DNA of 64,000 nucleotides from Terribacillus aidingensis (GTDB lineage Bacteria; Bacillota; Bacilli; Bacillales; Amphibacillaceae). Position numbers and translations under genes: made by a program. Within the stretch, counting starts at the first letter, position 1, and every line of letters starts with the position of its first letter. Where the stretch lies: assembly GCF_900215625.1 (NCBI RefSeq), contig NZ_OBEK01000001.1:558001-622000 (forward strand). Direction: 5' to 3'. Positions 17,705-26,750 of this stretch are shown one piece after another. Under the pieces are notes generated by a model. That model searched no databases and had not been told where the DNA came from. It saw only the letters and a program-made list of their open reading frames with translations.

Positions 17705-18956
17705 GTTTTGGATTGTATTTTCCCATACCTATCTATCCAGAGTAAAAGCAAAAGGCTTTATTATTACAAGTGCAATCTTTCTATTATTAATCTGCGGACT
17801 TTTTTATTTACCAGACATTATAGAGCGTTTTTCAGGTAACGATGAAGATCCAGTTGTTGCCGTTATAGATGAAACAGAGAACGAGCAGCTTTACGAAGCT
17901 TTGCATGCTTCTGCCGACGGTTATCAGCCTGAATTGTTTGAAGGAACAGAAGAAGCGGCAAAGCAAGCAGTTGAGGAGGAAGATTATGAAGGCTTGCTCG
18001 TGCTGCGTCAATCGGAGCAAAATCTGCCAGAAGCTGCTTTTTATAGTATGCAGCTGACCAACGAAGTGAGTGATGATATCGAGTCCCAGCTGCAGCAAGT
18101 GAAGGTGGCACAGGCGGCTTCGCAGGCTGGTATCGATGAAGCAACGATTCAGGAAATTTATACACCAGTCTCTTTCGAAAGGGAAGCGCTGGATGAGGAA
18201 GCAAAAACGGAAGAAGAGCTGGCAGGATCACAAGGTCTTGTTTACATTCTGGTTTTCGGGCTTTACATGAGTGTTATCATCTATGGCATGATGATTGCTA
18301 CAGATATTAGTAATGAGAAATCTTCCAGAGTGATGGAGATATTGATTTCCAGTTCATCTCCTGTCAGTCAAATGTTCGCCAAAATTTTAGCGATTGGATT
18401 GGTTGGTCTTACACAAGTAGCATTAATAGCAGCTGCTGTCTATACGATGGTCCAAGTCCGAGGAAGTGAGCTGGACGGCGGTTTTATTGAGTTTGCAGGC
18501 ATTGCCAATGCATCACCGATTACGCTGTGGTTTGCGCTGATTTTCTTTATCCTTGGCTATTTCTTGTATGCAACAATTTGTGCAGGTCTCGGATCGGTTG
18601 TAAGCAGAATGGAGGATGTGCAGCAGCTTGTAAGTCCAGTTATCTTTTTAGTAGTTGCTGCGTTTATTCTTTCCATGTACGGACTAGGTTCCCCTGATTC
18701 ACCGGTAATTGTTGTAACTTCTTATATTCCATTCTTCACACCGATGATTATGTTCTTACGAATTGGGGTGCTAGGTGTGCCTGCATGGGAGGCAGCTCTC
18801 GGCATTGCCATTCTAGTAGCGACAATTCTAGTGATTGCTTGGATTTCCGCTAAAGTGTATCGCGGCGGTGTACTAATGTACGGCAAAGGTGGTTCATTCA
18901 GTCAGTTGAAGCAAGCGCTGAAGCTTTCTGGAGATATTAAGAATAAGGAAAAATAA
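17697..18956 (+). CDS. yhaP: ABC exporter permease YhaP
   Basis: This 419-residue permease is identical in length to B. subtilis YhaP. It belongs to the ABC-2 (NatB-like) family. One N-terminal TM helix (about 20-42) is followed by a large acidic extracytoplasmic domain (about 45-175). The C-terminal membrane bundle starts near residue 180 with the conserved TDISNEKSSRVMEILISSSS coupling segment. The start ATG 17697 (MRKFWIVFSH) follows GGGGGAG, inside the end of yhaQ. It probably exports Na+ or a cationic toxicant. Confidence 0.88.
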   Translation: MRKFWIVFSHTYLSRVKAKGFIITSAIFLLLICGLFYLPDIIERFSGNDEDPVVAVIDETENEQLYEALHASADGYQPELFEGTEEAAKQAVEEEDYEGLLVLRQSEQNLPEAAFYSMQLTNEVSDDIESQLQQVKVAQAASQAGIDEATIQEIYTPVSFEREALDEEAKTEEELAGSQGLVYILVFGLYMSVIIYGMMIATDISNEKSSRVMEILISSSSPVSQMFAKILAIGLVGLTQVALIAAAVYTMVQVRGSELDGGFIEFAGIANASPITLWFALIFFILGYFLYATICAGLGSVVSRMEDVQQLVSPVIFLVVAAFILSMYGLGSPDSPVIVVTSYIPFFTPMIMFLRIGVLGVPAWEAALGIAILVATILVIAWISAKVYRGGVLMYGKGGSFSQLKQALKLSGDIKNKEK

Positions 18957-18997
18957 AAAGTGCAGAGAAAACGATACGTTTTCTCTGCACTTTTTTT
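18955..18997 (+). terminator. Terminator after yhaQP
   Basis: A perfect 19-bp stem (18955-18973 / 18977-18995) with a 3-nt loop and T7. It begins within the yhaP stop codon. Confidence 0.92.
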
Positions 18998-19077
18998 ATT
19001 TGAAAGAAAGGGGAGCTTCTGCAGCAGCGAGAGCTCTCCTTTACATGAGATTTATACCGAGTCTTGTAACTTGAAGA

Positions 19078-19105
19078 GAAAAGGCTGCCAATCTCTCGGC
19101 AGCCT
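19078..19105 (-). terminator. Terminator of the VOC gene
   Basis: On the minus strand AGGCTGCC and GGCAGCCT pair across a short loop, and TTTTCTCTT follows. Confidence 0.75.
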
Positions 19106-19112
19106 GCGTGTG

Positions 19113-19541
19113 TTACTGTGCTTCACTTATTGTAGAAACTTGCCAAGTTACACCAAACTTGTCTTTCACCTGGCCGTAAAGCGGACTCCAAAAGGTTTGC
19201 TGCAGTTCCATTATTATATGACCATCCGCAGATAGACTGTCAAATACTGTTTTTGTTTTTTCGGGTGTGCTGATTATGACGGCAATTCCCACTTGATTGC
19301 CAAGTGTGTAGGGAGTTCCCGGAAAGTTATCTGATAACATAAGCTCGTTCGCTCCGATTTTCATATGTGCGTGCAAAACATAATTTTTAGCTTCGGAAGG
19401 GATAGGGAAATCAGGACTTTCTGGCAGATCGCCAAATGTTTGCAGACTTATAACCTGTGCATCTAGTGCTTCCTCGTAGAATTTGACTGCTTCCTGTCCA
19501 TTACCGTTCGTTACGATATAAGCATTAATACCTTTCACCAT
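19113..19541 (-). CDS. VOC-family (PhnB/glyoxalase-like) protein
   Basis: This 142-residue protein of the vicinal oxygen chelate superfamily, PhnB subgroup, has typical blocks INAYIVTNGNGQEAVKFYEE, HAHMKIGANELMLSDNFPG and the C-terminal WSPLYGQVKDKFGVTWQV. PhnB-like proteins are usually cofactor-independent, and their substrates are mostly unknown. The name does not imply a link to the phn operon 15 kb away. A single gene with its own terminator. Confidence 0.85.
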   Translation of the reverse strand: MVKGINAYIVTNGNGQEAVKFYEEALDAQVISLQTFGDLPESPDFPIPSEAKNYVLHAHMKIGANELMLSDNFPGTPYTLGNQVGIAVIISTPEKTKTVFDSLSADGHIIMELQQTFWSPLYGQVKDKFGVTWQVSTISEAQ

Positions 19542-19608
19542 AAATCCTCATCCTTCTCTGTCGTTTATTTATCTTCTATACGTTTCGCTGTTTGCTGCAA
19601 AATTCCTT

Positions 19609-19660
19609 TCAAAAAATAAATAGAGTTATCCTGGCAATTTGGACTGCCAGGATAACTCTA
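19609..19660 (-). terminator. Terminator of the uronate-dehydrogenase-like gene
   Basis: A perfect 16-bp stem (19621-19636 / 19645-19660) abuts the stop codon. On the minus strand TTTATTTTTTG follows. Confidence 0.9.
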
Positions 19661-20425
19661 TTATCTCCCGAAGTTTGTGAAGACACCGCCGATATAATCT
19701 GTCACATTTTCGAGCTTTACATTTTCTATTTCTTTACGAAAGTCCTCAGGGTTGTCTTGTGGAGCATAACCGATTAATGCTGCATCACGATTGTCAAAGT
19801 AATTATTGTACAACGAAGAAACACCGTAATACACATCGGTACTGATTTCGTCTGCTTCGAGGCAGCAGACGATCAGCTGGTTCATGTCACGGACACTAAT
19901 CCATGTGTTCAGATTGCGGTGTTCGGATGGCTTCTCCAGATAGCTGCCAATGCGCAGGCTGGCTGTTTCAATCGCATGTTTCTGGTAATACATGTTCGCT
20001 AGATTCTCTCCGAAAGCTTTGCTGGCCCCATAAAAAGTGTCTGGCATATGCAGCGCATCTGGCCCGATCGATTGATTGATAGGCTGGAAGCCGACAGCAT
20101 GGTTGCTGCTAGCGAAAACAATTCGCTTGATACCGTGTTTTCGTGCTGCTTCGTAGATGTGATAAGTGCCATTGAAATTACTTCTGTTAATCAACTCATA
20201 CGTACTTTCTGTTGCAATACCGCCTAAATGGACAATGGCATCCACATTCTTTGCCAGCTCATCTACTTGTTCAGGCACAGCCAAGTCTGCGTGCTGAAAG
20301 TGACCAAATTGCTTTAGTTCATCATCCTGCTTGATATCTGTCAAAACGAGCTCGTATTTTTGATGGATAGCTTTTACAAGGTTTTTGCCGATATGTCCGG
20401 CAGCTCCTGTTACAAGTACTTTCAT
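19661..20425 (-). CDS. NAD(P)-dependent SDR oxidoreductase, uronate-dehydrogenase-like
   Basis: This 254-residue extended short-chain dehydrogenase has the Rossmann motif VTGAAGHIGKNL at the N-terminus, DAIVHLGGIATE, the Ser of VFASSNHAVGF and catalytic YGASK. The combination HLGGI...FASSNH...DTFYGASKAFGENL...LRIGS closely follows bacterial uronate dehydrogenases (EC 1.1.1.203), which oxidise galacturonate or glucuronate to the aldarolactone. Sugar epimerase is the alternative. The start ATG 20425 follows AAAGGAG and lies 4 nt after the ogt stop, so the two genes form an operon. No hexuronate genes surround it. Confidence 0.75.
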   Translation of the reverse strand: MKVLVTGAAGHIGKNLVKAIHQKYELVLTDIKQDDELKQFGHFQHADLAVPEQVDELAKNVDAIVHLGGIATESTYELINRSNFNGTYHIYEAARKHGIKRIVFASSNHAVGFQPINQSIGPDALHMPDTFYGASKAFGENLANMYYQKHAIETASLRIGSYLEKPSEHRNLNTWISVRDMNQLIVCCLEADEISTDVYYGVSSLYNNYFDNRDAALIGYAPQDNPEDFRKEIENVKLENVTDYIGGVFTNFGR

Positions 20426-20429
20426 CACA

Positions 20430-20885
20430 TTATCTGCTCCTTTGCTGTTCAAATTTCAAAAGCCATTCTTTCCGCCACGCTTCCCAGCGATAACCTGTGA
20501 GGCTGCCGTTTCTGCCGATAACACGATGGCAGGGGACAACAATGGCAAAGGTGTTCCGTCCAATTGCATTCGCTGCAGCTCGGACAGCGCGTACATTGCC
20601 GCTACTTTCTGCAACAGCACTATAATTGCTGGCGCTGCCGTATGGAATTTGATTTACCTGTTCCCAAATGCGCTGCTGAAACAAGGTGCCGCTTACAGCT
20701 AATGGCAGCTGAAATGAGGTGCTGTTACCGGAAAAATAAGCGTGCAGCTGGGTTTGAGCCAGCTGTGTGAGTTCGTTTGTACAGACAGGCAGCTCCTCCC
20801 CGAAAGCAATACTTGTGATAGCTTGATCGGTGGCGGTGATCTGGATGTTGCCAACAGGGGTTTTGACATTATCAGTGTAAGACAT
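20430..20885 (-). CDS. ogt: Methylated-DNA--protein-cysteine S-methyltransferase
   Basis: This 151-residue suicide repair protein removes O6-alkyl groups from guanine onto its own cysteine. The active site PCHRVIGRNGSLTGY and the DNA-binding helix (GNVRAVRAAANAIGRN) are complete. The N-terminal RNase-H-like domain is short, as in Ogt. ATG 20885 (second Met) gives better spacing to GGAGG than ATG 20888. It is cotranscribed with the downstream oxidoreductase and separated from ykpA by a hairpin. Confidence 0.92.
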   Translation of the reverse strand: MSYTDNVKTPVGNIQITATDQAITSIAFGEELPVCTNELTQLAQTQLHAYFSGNSTSFQLPLAVSGTLFQQRIWEQVNQIPYGSASNYSAVAESSGNVRAVRAAANAIGRNTFAIVVPCHRVIGRNGSLTGYRWEAWRKEWLLKFEQQRSR

Positions 20886-20897
20886 CATTTCCTCCTA

Positions 20898-20933
20898 TAA
20901 AAACAAGCTCCAAAGCGGAAGGCCTTGGAGCTC
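20898..20933 (-). terminator. Terminator between ykpA and ogt
   Basis: AGCTCCAA/TTGGAGCT pair around an 11-nt loop; TGTTTTTA follows on the minus strand, just before the ogt ribosome site. Confidence 0.7.
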
Positions 20934-20942
20934 TTAGGTGTA

Positions 20943-22562
20943 TTAGCTGTACATTGCTGCGATTTCTTTTTGTAATTTCTTATCAGAAACATATTCATCA
21001 TATGTCATTTCTTTATCAACAATACCAGTCGGAGTAATCTCGATCAGGCGGTTTGCGATACTGTTAACAAACTGTTGGTCATGAGAAGTGAACAACAATG
21101 CACCTTTGAATTTAATCAAGCCTTCGTTCAAGGATTGAATGGATTCTAAATCCAAGTGGTTTGTTGGTTCATCCATAACCAAGACATTGGACTTGCTAAG
21201 CATCATCTTCGAAAGCATACAACGAACTTTTTCACCACCGGAAAGTACATCTGCTTCTTTCAAAGCATCTTCTCCGCTGAATAACATACGGCCAAGGAAG
21301 CCGCGCAAGAACGTTTCTGTCTGATCTTCCGGAGAATATTGGCGAAGCCATTCTACCAATGTCAGTTTTACGCCATCAAAGTACTTGGAGTTATCTTTCG
21401 GGAAGTAAGACTGAGAAGTCGTGACGCCCCATTTGTACTCGCCGGAATCTGGCTCCATTTCACCCATGATGATTTTAAGCAATGTTGTTTTCGCAATTTC
21501 ATCACGGCCGACTAGCGCTAGTTTATCTTCACGGTTCATTGTGAAGCTGACATTATCAAGAACTTTTACACCATCAATCGTTTTGGAAATATCTTTAACC
21601 GTAAGCACGTCGTTACCAATTTCACGCTCCATTTGGAAGCCAACATACGGGTAGCGGCGGGAAGAAGGTTTGATATCTTCCAATGTGATGTTATCGAGCA
21701 TTTTCTTACGGGAAGTTGCTTGCTTCGATTTAGAAGCATTGGCACTGAATCGTGCAACAAAGGCTTGAAGCTCTTTAATTTTTTCTTCTTTTTTCTTGTT
21801 TTCATCCTGTGCCATTTGTGTTGCCAGCTGGCTGGACTCATACCAGAAATCATAATTACCGATATAAAGCTGGATTTTCCCGAAATCAACATCTGCAATA
21901 TGTGTACAAATTTTGTTTAAGAAGTGACGGTCGTGAGAGACAACAATAACTGTGTTCTCGAAGTTGATCAAGAATTCTTCCAGCCATTGAATAGCCTGCA
22001 AGTCTAGTCCGTTGGTAGGCTCATCCAGCAAAAGAATATCCGGGTTGCCGAATAATGCTTGTGCTAAAAGAACTTTCACTTTTTCAGAACCTGTCAGTTC
22101 CGCCATTTTTTTATCGTGCAAGTTCTCAGAAATTCCGATACCTTTCAATAATACAGCAGCATCAGATTCTGCTTCCCAACCGTTCAATTCAGCAAATTCG
22201 CCTTCCAGCTCAGCAGCACGCATACCGTCTGCTTCAGAGAAATCAGCTTTTGCGTATAGTGCGTCTTTTTCTTCAATAATCTTGAAAAGACGTTCGTGTC
22301 CCATCATGACAGTTTGCAGTACTTCGTGCTCTTCATAGCCAAAGTGGTTCTGCTTCAAGATAGCGAGGCGTTCGCCATCAGAGATAGACACGTTTCCTGT
22401 TTGCGGCTCAACTTCACCAGAAAGAACTTTTAAGAAAGTTGATTTTCCGGCTCCGTTTGCACCAATTACTCCATAGCAGTTTCCAGGAGTAAATTTTATA
22501 TTAACTTCTTCGAATAGCTTTTTATCGCCATATTGTAGTCCTACATTATTTACCGTTATCAT
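20943..22562 (-). CDS. ykpA: ABC-F family ATPase YkpA
   Basis: This 539-residue soluble protein has two ABC domains and no membrane part. The first domain has Walker A GANGAGKSTFL, signature LTGSEKVKVLLAQAL and Walker B LLLDEPTNGLD; the second has GRDEIAKTTLL, LSGGEKVRCMLSKMM and VMDEPTNHLD. An Arm and P-site tRNA-interaction linker of charged helices lies near residues 245-300. Length and sequence match B. subtilis YkpA (540 residues). ABC-F proteins act on the ribosomal E site. ATG 22562 (MITVNNVGLQYG) follows AGGAAAAGG; the frame extends 67 codons further, but those residues are not conserved-looking. The second Walker A is atypical (IAKTT rather than GKTT or GKST). Confidence 0.9.
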   Translation of the reverse strand: MITVNNVGLQYGDKKLFEEVNIKFTPGNCYGVIGANGAGKSTFLKVLSGEVEPQTGNVSISDGERLAILKQNHFGYEEHEVLQTVMMGHERLFKIIEEKDALYAKADFSEADGMRAAELEGEFAELNGWEAESDAAVLLKGIGISENLHDKKMAELTGSEKVKVLLAQALFGNPDILLLDEPTNGLDLQAIQWLEEFLINFENTVIVVSHDRHFLNKICTHIADVDFGKIQLYIGNYDFWYESSQLATQMAQDENKKKEEKIKELQAFVARFSANASKSKQATSRKKMLDNITLEDIKPSSRRYPYVGFQMEREIGNDVLTVKDISKTIDGVKVLDNVSFTMNREDKLALVGRDEIAKTTLLKIIMGEMEPDSGEYKWGVTTSQSYFPKDNSKYFDGVKLTLVEWLRQYSPEDQTETFLRGFLGRMLFSGEDALKEADVLSGGEKVRCMLSKMMLSKSNVLVMDEPTNHLDLESIQSLNEGLIKFKGALLFTSHDQQFVNSIANRLIEITPTGIVDKEMTYDEYVSDKKLQKEIAAMYS

Positions 22563-22777
22563 GTATACCTTTTCCTCCATGATCAAAAATGTCACGCATG
22601 CCTTAAGCTTAAGGGATTTGGGTGTGTAAGTCAATGTTCTTACTAGTAGAAGAATGGAAACGGCACGAATTATGTTTGTAATACTTTGAGCGGTGAAACT
22701 TTTTTTGATATGTGTGGTTAATATCAGTATGCAGCGGTAACAAATGGCAGCTGGAATACGCATTTAAGGGGGGTAAA

Positions 22778-23165
22778 ATGAGGAAAACATCCATAGCGCT
22801 CGCTTTTGCAGTTATCATGTTGCTTGTCTATCTTATCGTGGATAACATCTATGCTAAACGGGAAGTAGAAGCAGTTGCGTTCGAACTGGAAAATCTAATT
22901 CGCTTTACCCAAGAGCCGGCGGAAGTATATGAGCCTGCTTCTGATACAGCTAGACAATTTATTTGGAGTTACTTAGGTTATGAAGGAGTCCAAGGAAAAA
23001 ACGGGATAGCCGAACGTGTTACAAAGAAGGTGGCAGATCAACTGGCTTTGTCTGATAAATTCAAACGAAAAGCTGCCTGTGGATGGACATGATGGAGTGA
23101 TTAAGTCAGAAGTCAAAGGTTTAGAAATTTATTACGCGTCATCAAACAAGAAACAAGAGATATAG
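22778..23165 (+). pseudogene. Membrane-anchored hypothetical protein, apparently frameshifted
   Basis: The frame starts at ATG 22778 behind AAGGGGGG and encodes an N-terminal TM anchor (ALAFAVIMLLVYLIV), then an acidic extracytoplasmic part. The in-frame stop comes at 23090-23092 (104 residues), and the last eight residues (AACGWT end) look unlike protein. Skipping one A in the AAAA run 23068-23071 continues the protein as KLPVDGHDGVIKSEVKGLEI to a TAG at 23163-23165, giving about 128 residues. This reads as a one-base insertion, a sequencing error, or possible slippage. I do not recognise the family. It is divergent from ykpA. Confidence 0.6.
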
Positions 23166-23255
23166 AACCGGCTCCTATCTTGAAGCCGTTAGCTCCCGCA
23201 TCAAGCCGCCATGTGCTAAAATAGTAGGAAGTGTGATTCGAGAAAGGATGTTTTC

Positions 23256-25433
23256 ATGGGTAAAACGGTTGTACTGGCAGAGAAACCTTCTGTCGGCCGC
23301 GATATAGCACGTGTTCTTGGATGTACGAAGAAGACGAACAGCTATATGGAAGGAAAAGATTATATTGTGACGTGGGCGCTTGGTCATCTGGTGACACTAG
23401 CAGATCCAGAGACATATGACGATAAATATAAAACATGGAAAATAGAAGATCTGCCAATGCTGCCTGAGAAGCTGAAGCTTGTTGTAATCAAGCAGACTGG
23501 CAGACAATTCAGCACGGTGAAAACGCAGCTGAACCGAAGCGATGTGAGCGATATTGTTATTGCGACAGATGCTGGACGTGAAGGCGAGCTTGTTGCACGC
23601 TGGATTTTAGAAAAAGCTCGTGTGAACAAGCCGGTAAAACGTTTGTGGATTTCCTCGGTAACAGACAAGGCGATTAAAGATGGCTTTAAAAACCTTAGAA
23701 GCGGCAAAGAATTTGAGAATCTATACAAATCTGCTGTAGCTCGGTCGGAAGCAGACTGGTATGTTGGGCTGAATGCAACACGCGCGTTAACAACGAAATT
23801 TAATGCGCAGCTATCCAGCGGACGCGTGCAGACGCCAACACTGGCGATGGTTCATCATCGTGAAGAAGAAATCAAAAACTTTAAACCGGAAGCTTTCTAC
23901 GGTATCGAAGCAAAGACACAAAAAGGCTTGCGTCTTGTGTGGAAGGATCAAAAGCATAACAGCACACGTACTTTCGCCAAAGACAAAGCAGAACAAGTAC
24001 TGCAAAAACTGAAGCAGGCAAAAGGGAAAGTCACCAATGTGGAGAAAAAGCTTAAGAAAAGCTATGCACCGCAGTTGTATGACTTAACGGAACTGCAGCG
24101 TGATGCCAACCGATTGTTTGGTTTCGGCGGTAAAGAAACGCTGAATATCATGCAGCATCTATACGAACGGCATAAGCTATTAACATATCCGCGGACAGAT
24201 TCTCGTTATTTGTCATCTGATATTGTGCCAACATTGAAAGACCGTGTGAAAGCAGCAGGTGTAGGCAGCTATGGACGTATTGCTACGAAAATTGCGAACG
24301 CGCCTATCAAAGCAACAAAAGCATTTGTGGATGATAACAAGGTGTCCGATCACCATGCCATCATTCCAACAGATCAAAACGCATATGGCGCGGACCTTTC
24401 CGATAAAGAACGTAAAATTTATGACTTGGTTATCAAGCGCTTCTTCGCGGTGCTGTTCCCAGCATTTGAGTATGAACAAACAACTTTAACAGTCGAAGCT
24501 GCTGGCGAAAACTTCACAGCTAAAGGAAAAATCGTGAAGAAACAAGGTTGGAAAGAAGTGTATGCAAACCGATACGATGACGAAGAAGAAGATGACCAAA
24601 CCTTGCCGAATGTGGAAAAAGGCGAGGAATGGACGCTTTCGTATCGAATGACGACAGGTGAAACGAAACCGCCGGAGCGATTTACAGAAGGTACATTGCT
24701 GCATGCGATGGAGAATCCTGTGCGTTTTATGGCTGGTGAGGATAAGGACCTTATCAAAACAATCGGACAGACGGGCGGTCTTGGTACCGTAGCAACACGT
24801 GCTGATATTATTGAGAAGCTGTTCAATACCTTCTATATTGAGAAGCAAGGCAAATATTTGAAGATGACTTCTAAAGGAAGACAGCTGCTGGAGCTTGTTC
24901 CGGAAGAATTGAAATCTCCTGCACTGACAGCAGAGTGGGAAATGAAGCTAAGTGCAATTGCAGAAGGAAAGCTGAAGCAGCAGCAGTATATTTCCGAAAT
25001 GAAGCAATATGCGAAAAAAGTTGTAAACGAAATTAAGAACAGTGAGCATAAGTATAAACACGATAATATAACGGGCACAAACTGTCCGGATTGCGGCAAG
25101 CTGATGCTTGAAGTGAATGGTAAACGCGGTCGTATGCTCGTCTGCCAGGACCGGGAATGCGGACATAAGAAGAATATTGCGAAAACAACCAATGCTCGCT
25201 GTCCAAACTGTCATAAGCGTTTGGAACTGCGCGGTGAGGGAGAAGGCCAGATGTTCTTCTGTAAGTGCGGACATCGCGAAAAACTAAGTACATTCAACGA
25301 GCGTCGCAAAAAAGAGAAAAATAACAAAGTGAGCAAGCGTGATGTACAAAAGTATTTAAAGAAAAATAATGAAGACGATGGTTTTGCGAATACTGCTTTA
25401 GCAGATGCACTAGCGAAACTGAAGAAAAAGTAA
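23256..25433 (+). CDS. topB: DNA topoisomerase III
   Basis: This 725-residue type IA topoisomerase has an N-terminal Toprim domain (VVLAEKPSVGRDIA; TDAGREGE acidic triad; about residues 1-140) and the catalytic tyrosine in LTYPRTDSRYLS near residue 310. The clamp domains are intact. Two C-terminal zinc ribbons are present (CPDCGKL...CQDRECGHKK and CPNCHKRLEL...CKCGHRE, about 610-680), with a lysine-rich tail. It relaxes and decatenates DNA through single-strand passage. The length matches B. subtilis TopB (727). Confidence 0.95.
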   Translation: MGKTVVLAEKPSVGRDIARVLGCTKKTNSYMEGKDYIVTWALGHLVTLADPETYDDKYKTWKIEDLPMLPEKLKLVVIKQTGRQFSTVKTQLNRSDVSDIVIATDAGREGELVARWILEKARVNKPVKRLWISSVTDKAIKDGFKNLRSGKEFENLYKSAVARSEADWYVGLNATRALTTKFNAQLSSGRVQTPTLAMVHHREEEIKNFKPEAFYGIEAKTQKGLRLVWKDQKHNSTRTFAKDKAEQVLQKLKQAKGKVTNVEKKLKKSYAPQLYDLTELQRDANRLFGFGGKETLNIMQHLYERHKLLTYPRTDSRYLSSDIVPTLKDRVKAAGVGSYGRIATKIANAPIKATKAFVDDNKVSDHHAIIPTDQNAYGADLSDKERKIYDLVIKRFFAVLFPAFEYEQTTLTVEAAGENFTAKGKIVKKQGWKEVYANRYDDEEEDDQTLPNVEKGEEWTLSYRMTTGETKPPERFTEGTLLHAMENPVRFMAGEDKDLIKTIGQTGGLGTVATRADIIEKLFNTFYIEKQGKYLKMTSKGRQLLELVPEELKSPALTAEWEMKLSAIAEGKLKQQQYISEMKQYAKKVVNEIKNSEHKYKHDNITGTNCPDCGKLMLEVNGKRGRMLVCQDRECGHKKNIAKTTNARCPNCHKRLELRGEGEGQMFFCKCGHREKLSTFNERRKKEKNNKVSKRDVQKYLKKNNEDDGFANTALADALAKLKKK

Positions 25434-25439
25434 ACGGGG

Positions 25440-25475
25440 AAGACCTGCCAACACACATTGGCAGGTCTTTTTTTT
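25440..25475. terminator. Terminator between topB and the LysE gene
   Basis: A perfect 12-bp stem (AAGACCTGCCAA and its complement) with a CACACA loop and T8 on the plus strand. Confidence 0.9.
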
Positions 25476-26121
25476 AGCGTAAACGCACTGTTTTTTCTAG
25501 GAAAGACAGCTTCTGTATCGCGTCCTCCCAAATAATTTTACCGCCATAGAGAAGAAAGGAAAACCCAAACAAAACATCCAAGTATGCTTGAAATCGCATA
25601 ACGAATCTGCGTATACGTTTCATGCCGACTAGCAGCACTGTACCTATATACCAGCTGCTGTTGCCGAGCAGGAAGCAGATAAGAAAGACTAGCGGATGAT
25701 GCAGCTGTTCGGTACTGGCAAACTGCGGAAAGATGCTCAAAAAGAACAAGCTGACTTTCGGATTCAAGAAGTTGCTCAAAAACCCCATTCGGAAAGCCTG
25801 CATTTCCGAAAGCTTACGCGTTTCCTTCTCATTATCGCACTTTTGTGTGCGAATAAGCTGCAAGATCTTTTTGATGCCAAGGTAAATCAAATAACAAGCC
25901 CCAAGCAGGCGGATAATGGTGAACAGAACTACAGACTGCTGCAGAATGTAAGATAAGCCGAGTAAGGCGAAGCTGATATGAATCAGCAGGCTGCAGCGGT
26001 TGCCGAGCAAGGTGAGGAAGCCAAACCGCTTTCCTTGCGATAACGTATTTCGTGTCATTAATAAAAAATCCGGTCCAGGTGCTGCTGCCAAAGCGAGTCC
26101 TAATAAAACGATAGCAAGCAT
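25474..26121 (-). CDS. LysE/RhtB-family amino-acid exporter
   Basis: This 215-residue membrane protein has about six TM helices. The family N-terminal signature LALAAAPGPDFLLMTRNTLSQG and the central GFLSNFLNPKVSLFFLSIFPQF are clear LysE marks. It exports amino acids or related metabolites (lysine, threonine, homoserine lactone types); the exact substrate is not readable. GGAGGCGATCGT precedes the start. A single gene. Confidence 0.88.
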   Translation of the reverse strand: MLAIVLLGLALAAAPGPDFLLMTRNTLSQGKRFGFLTLLGNRCSLLIHISFALLGLSYILQQSVVLFTIIRLLGACYLIYLGIKKILQLIRTQKCDNEKETRKLSEMQAFRMGFLSNFLNPKVSLFFLSIFPQFASTEQLHHPLVFLICFLLGNSSWYIGTVLLVGMKRIRRFVMRFQAYLDVLFGFSFLLYGGKIIWEDAIQKLSFLEKTVRLR

Positions 26122-26245
26122 ACGATCGCCTCCTTTGGCAAAATTCTAACACTGCGGCCAGCGTAAGAGAATACGTATAGAAATTCTTTATAACAGCAGG
26201 TGCAGACTCACTTTTTATGGAATTGAGAAAGAGGAGGAGATAAAC

Positions 26246-26649
26246 ATGCCACCAAAGCATATCGTGTCCGCAGCAGTAATTGTACAAAATGAAGCAGGTC
26301 ATATTTTATTGATTAAAGGACCAAAGCGCGGCTGGGAAATGCCGGGAGGTCAAGTAGAAGAAGGCGAAGCGCTGGATAGACAGCCGTTCGGGAAGTAAAA
26401 GAAGAAAGCGGCATTGACATCGAAGTGACCCAGTTCTGTGGGATTTATCAAAACACAGAGATGTGTATCTGTCATACACTTTTCCTCGGTAAACCAGTTG
26501 CAGGTGTGTGTACACCGTCTGAGGAAAGTTTGGAAGTAGGTTATTTTCCAATCGAACAGGTGCGCGAGATGGTTACATGGGGAAATTACTTAAAACGAAT
26601 CGAGCATTGCCTGAGTGATGCATCCCATCCGTTCTATGTTGCCTTCTAA
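26246..26649 (+). pseudogene. Nudix hydrolase, broken by a 1-bp deletion
   Basis: ATG 26246 behind AGGAGGAG opens a Nudix protein: VSAAVIVQNEAGHILLIKG, then MPGGQVEEGEALDR. At about 26380-26383 (GATAGACAGCC) the frame breaks and stops at 26396. Restoring one base (AGA-GCA-GCC) gives AAVREVKEESGI and completes the Nudix box GX5EX7REVXEEXG. The reading then continues to the stop at 26649 for a total of about 134 residues. The catalytic Nudix box is split by the break, so the product as written is inactive. It could be a genuine recent mutation or an assembly error. Confidence 0.85.
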
Positions 26650-26657
26650 TACATAGG

Positions 26658-26698
26658 AAACACCTTGTTTAGTGAAAATAAGCAAGGTGTTTTGTTTT
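26658..26698 (+). terminator. Terminator after the Nudix gene
   Basis: AAACACCTTG pairs with CAAGGTGTTT across a 15-nt loop, followed by a T-rich run. Confidence 0.75.
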
Positions 26699-26750
26699 CG
26701 GCTTTATTTAGAAGGGAAAAGGCTAGTAAAAAAAGGAAGGATGAGATCGT

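Noticed and set aside
19113-19541. Functional link of the PhnB-like protein to the phn transporter
   Set aside because: The PhnB name is historical; the gene is 15 kb away with its own terminator and no PhoP box.
22601-22614. 14-bp perfect palindrome CCTTAAGCTTAAGG upstream of ykpA
   Set aside because: Short and AT-rich; expected by chance at this scale, with no partner site.
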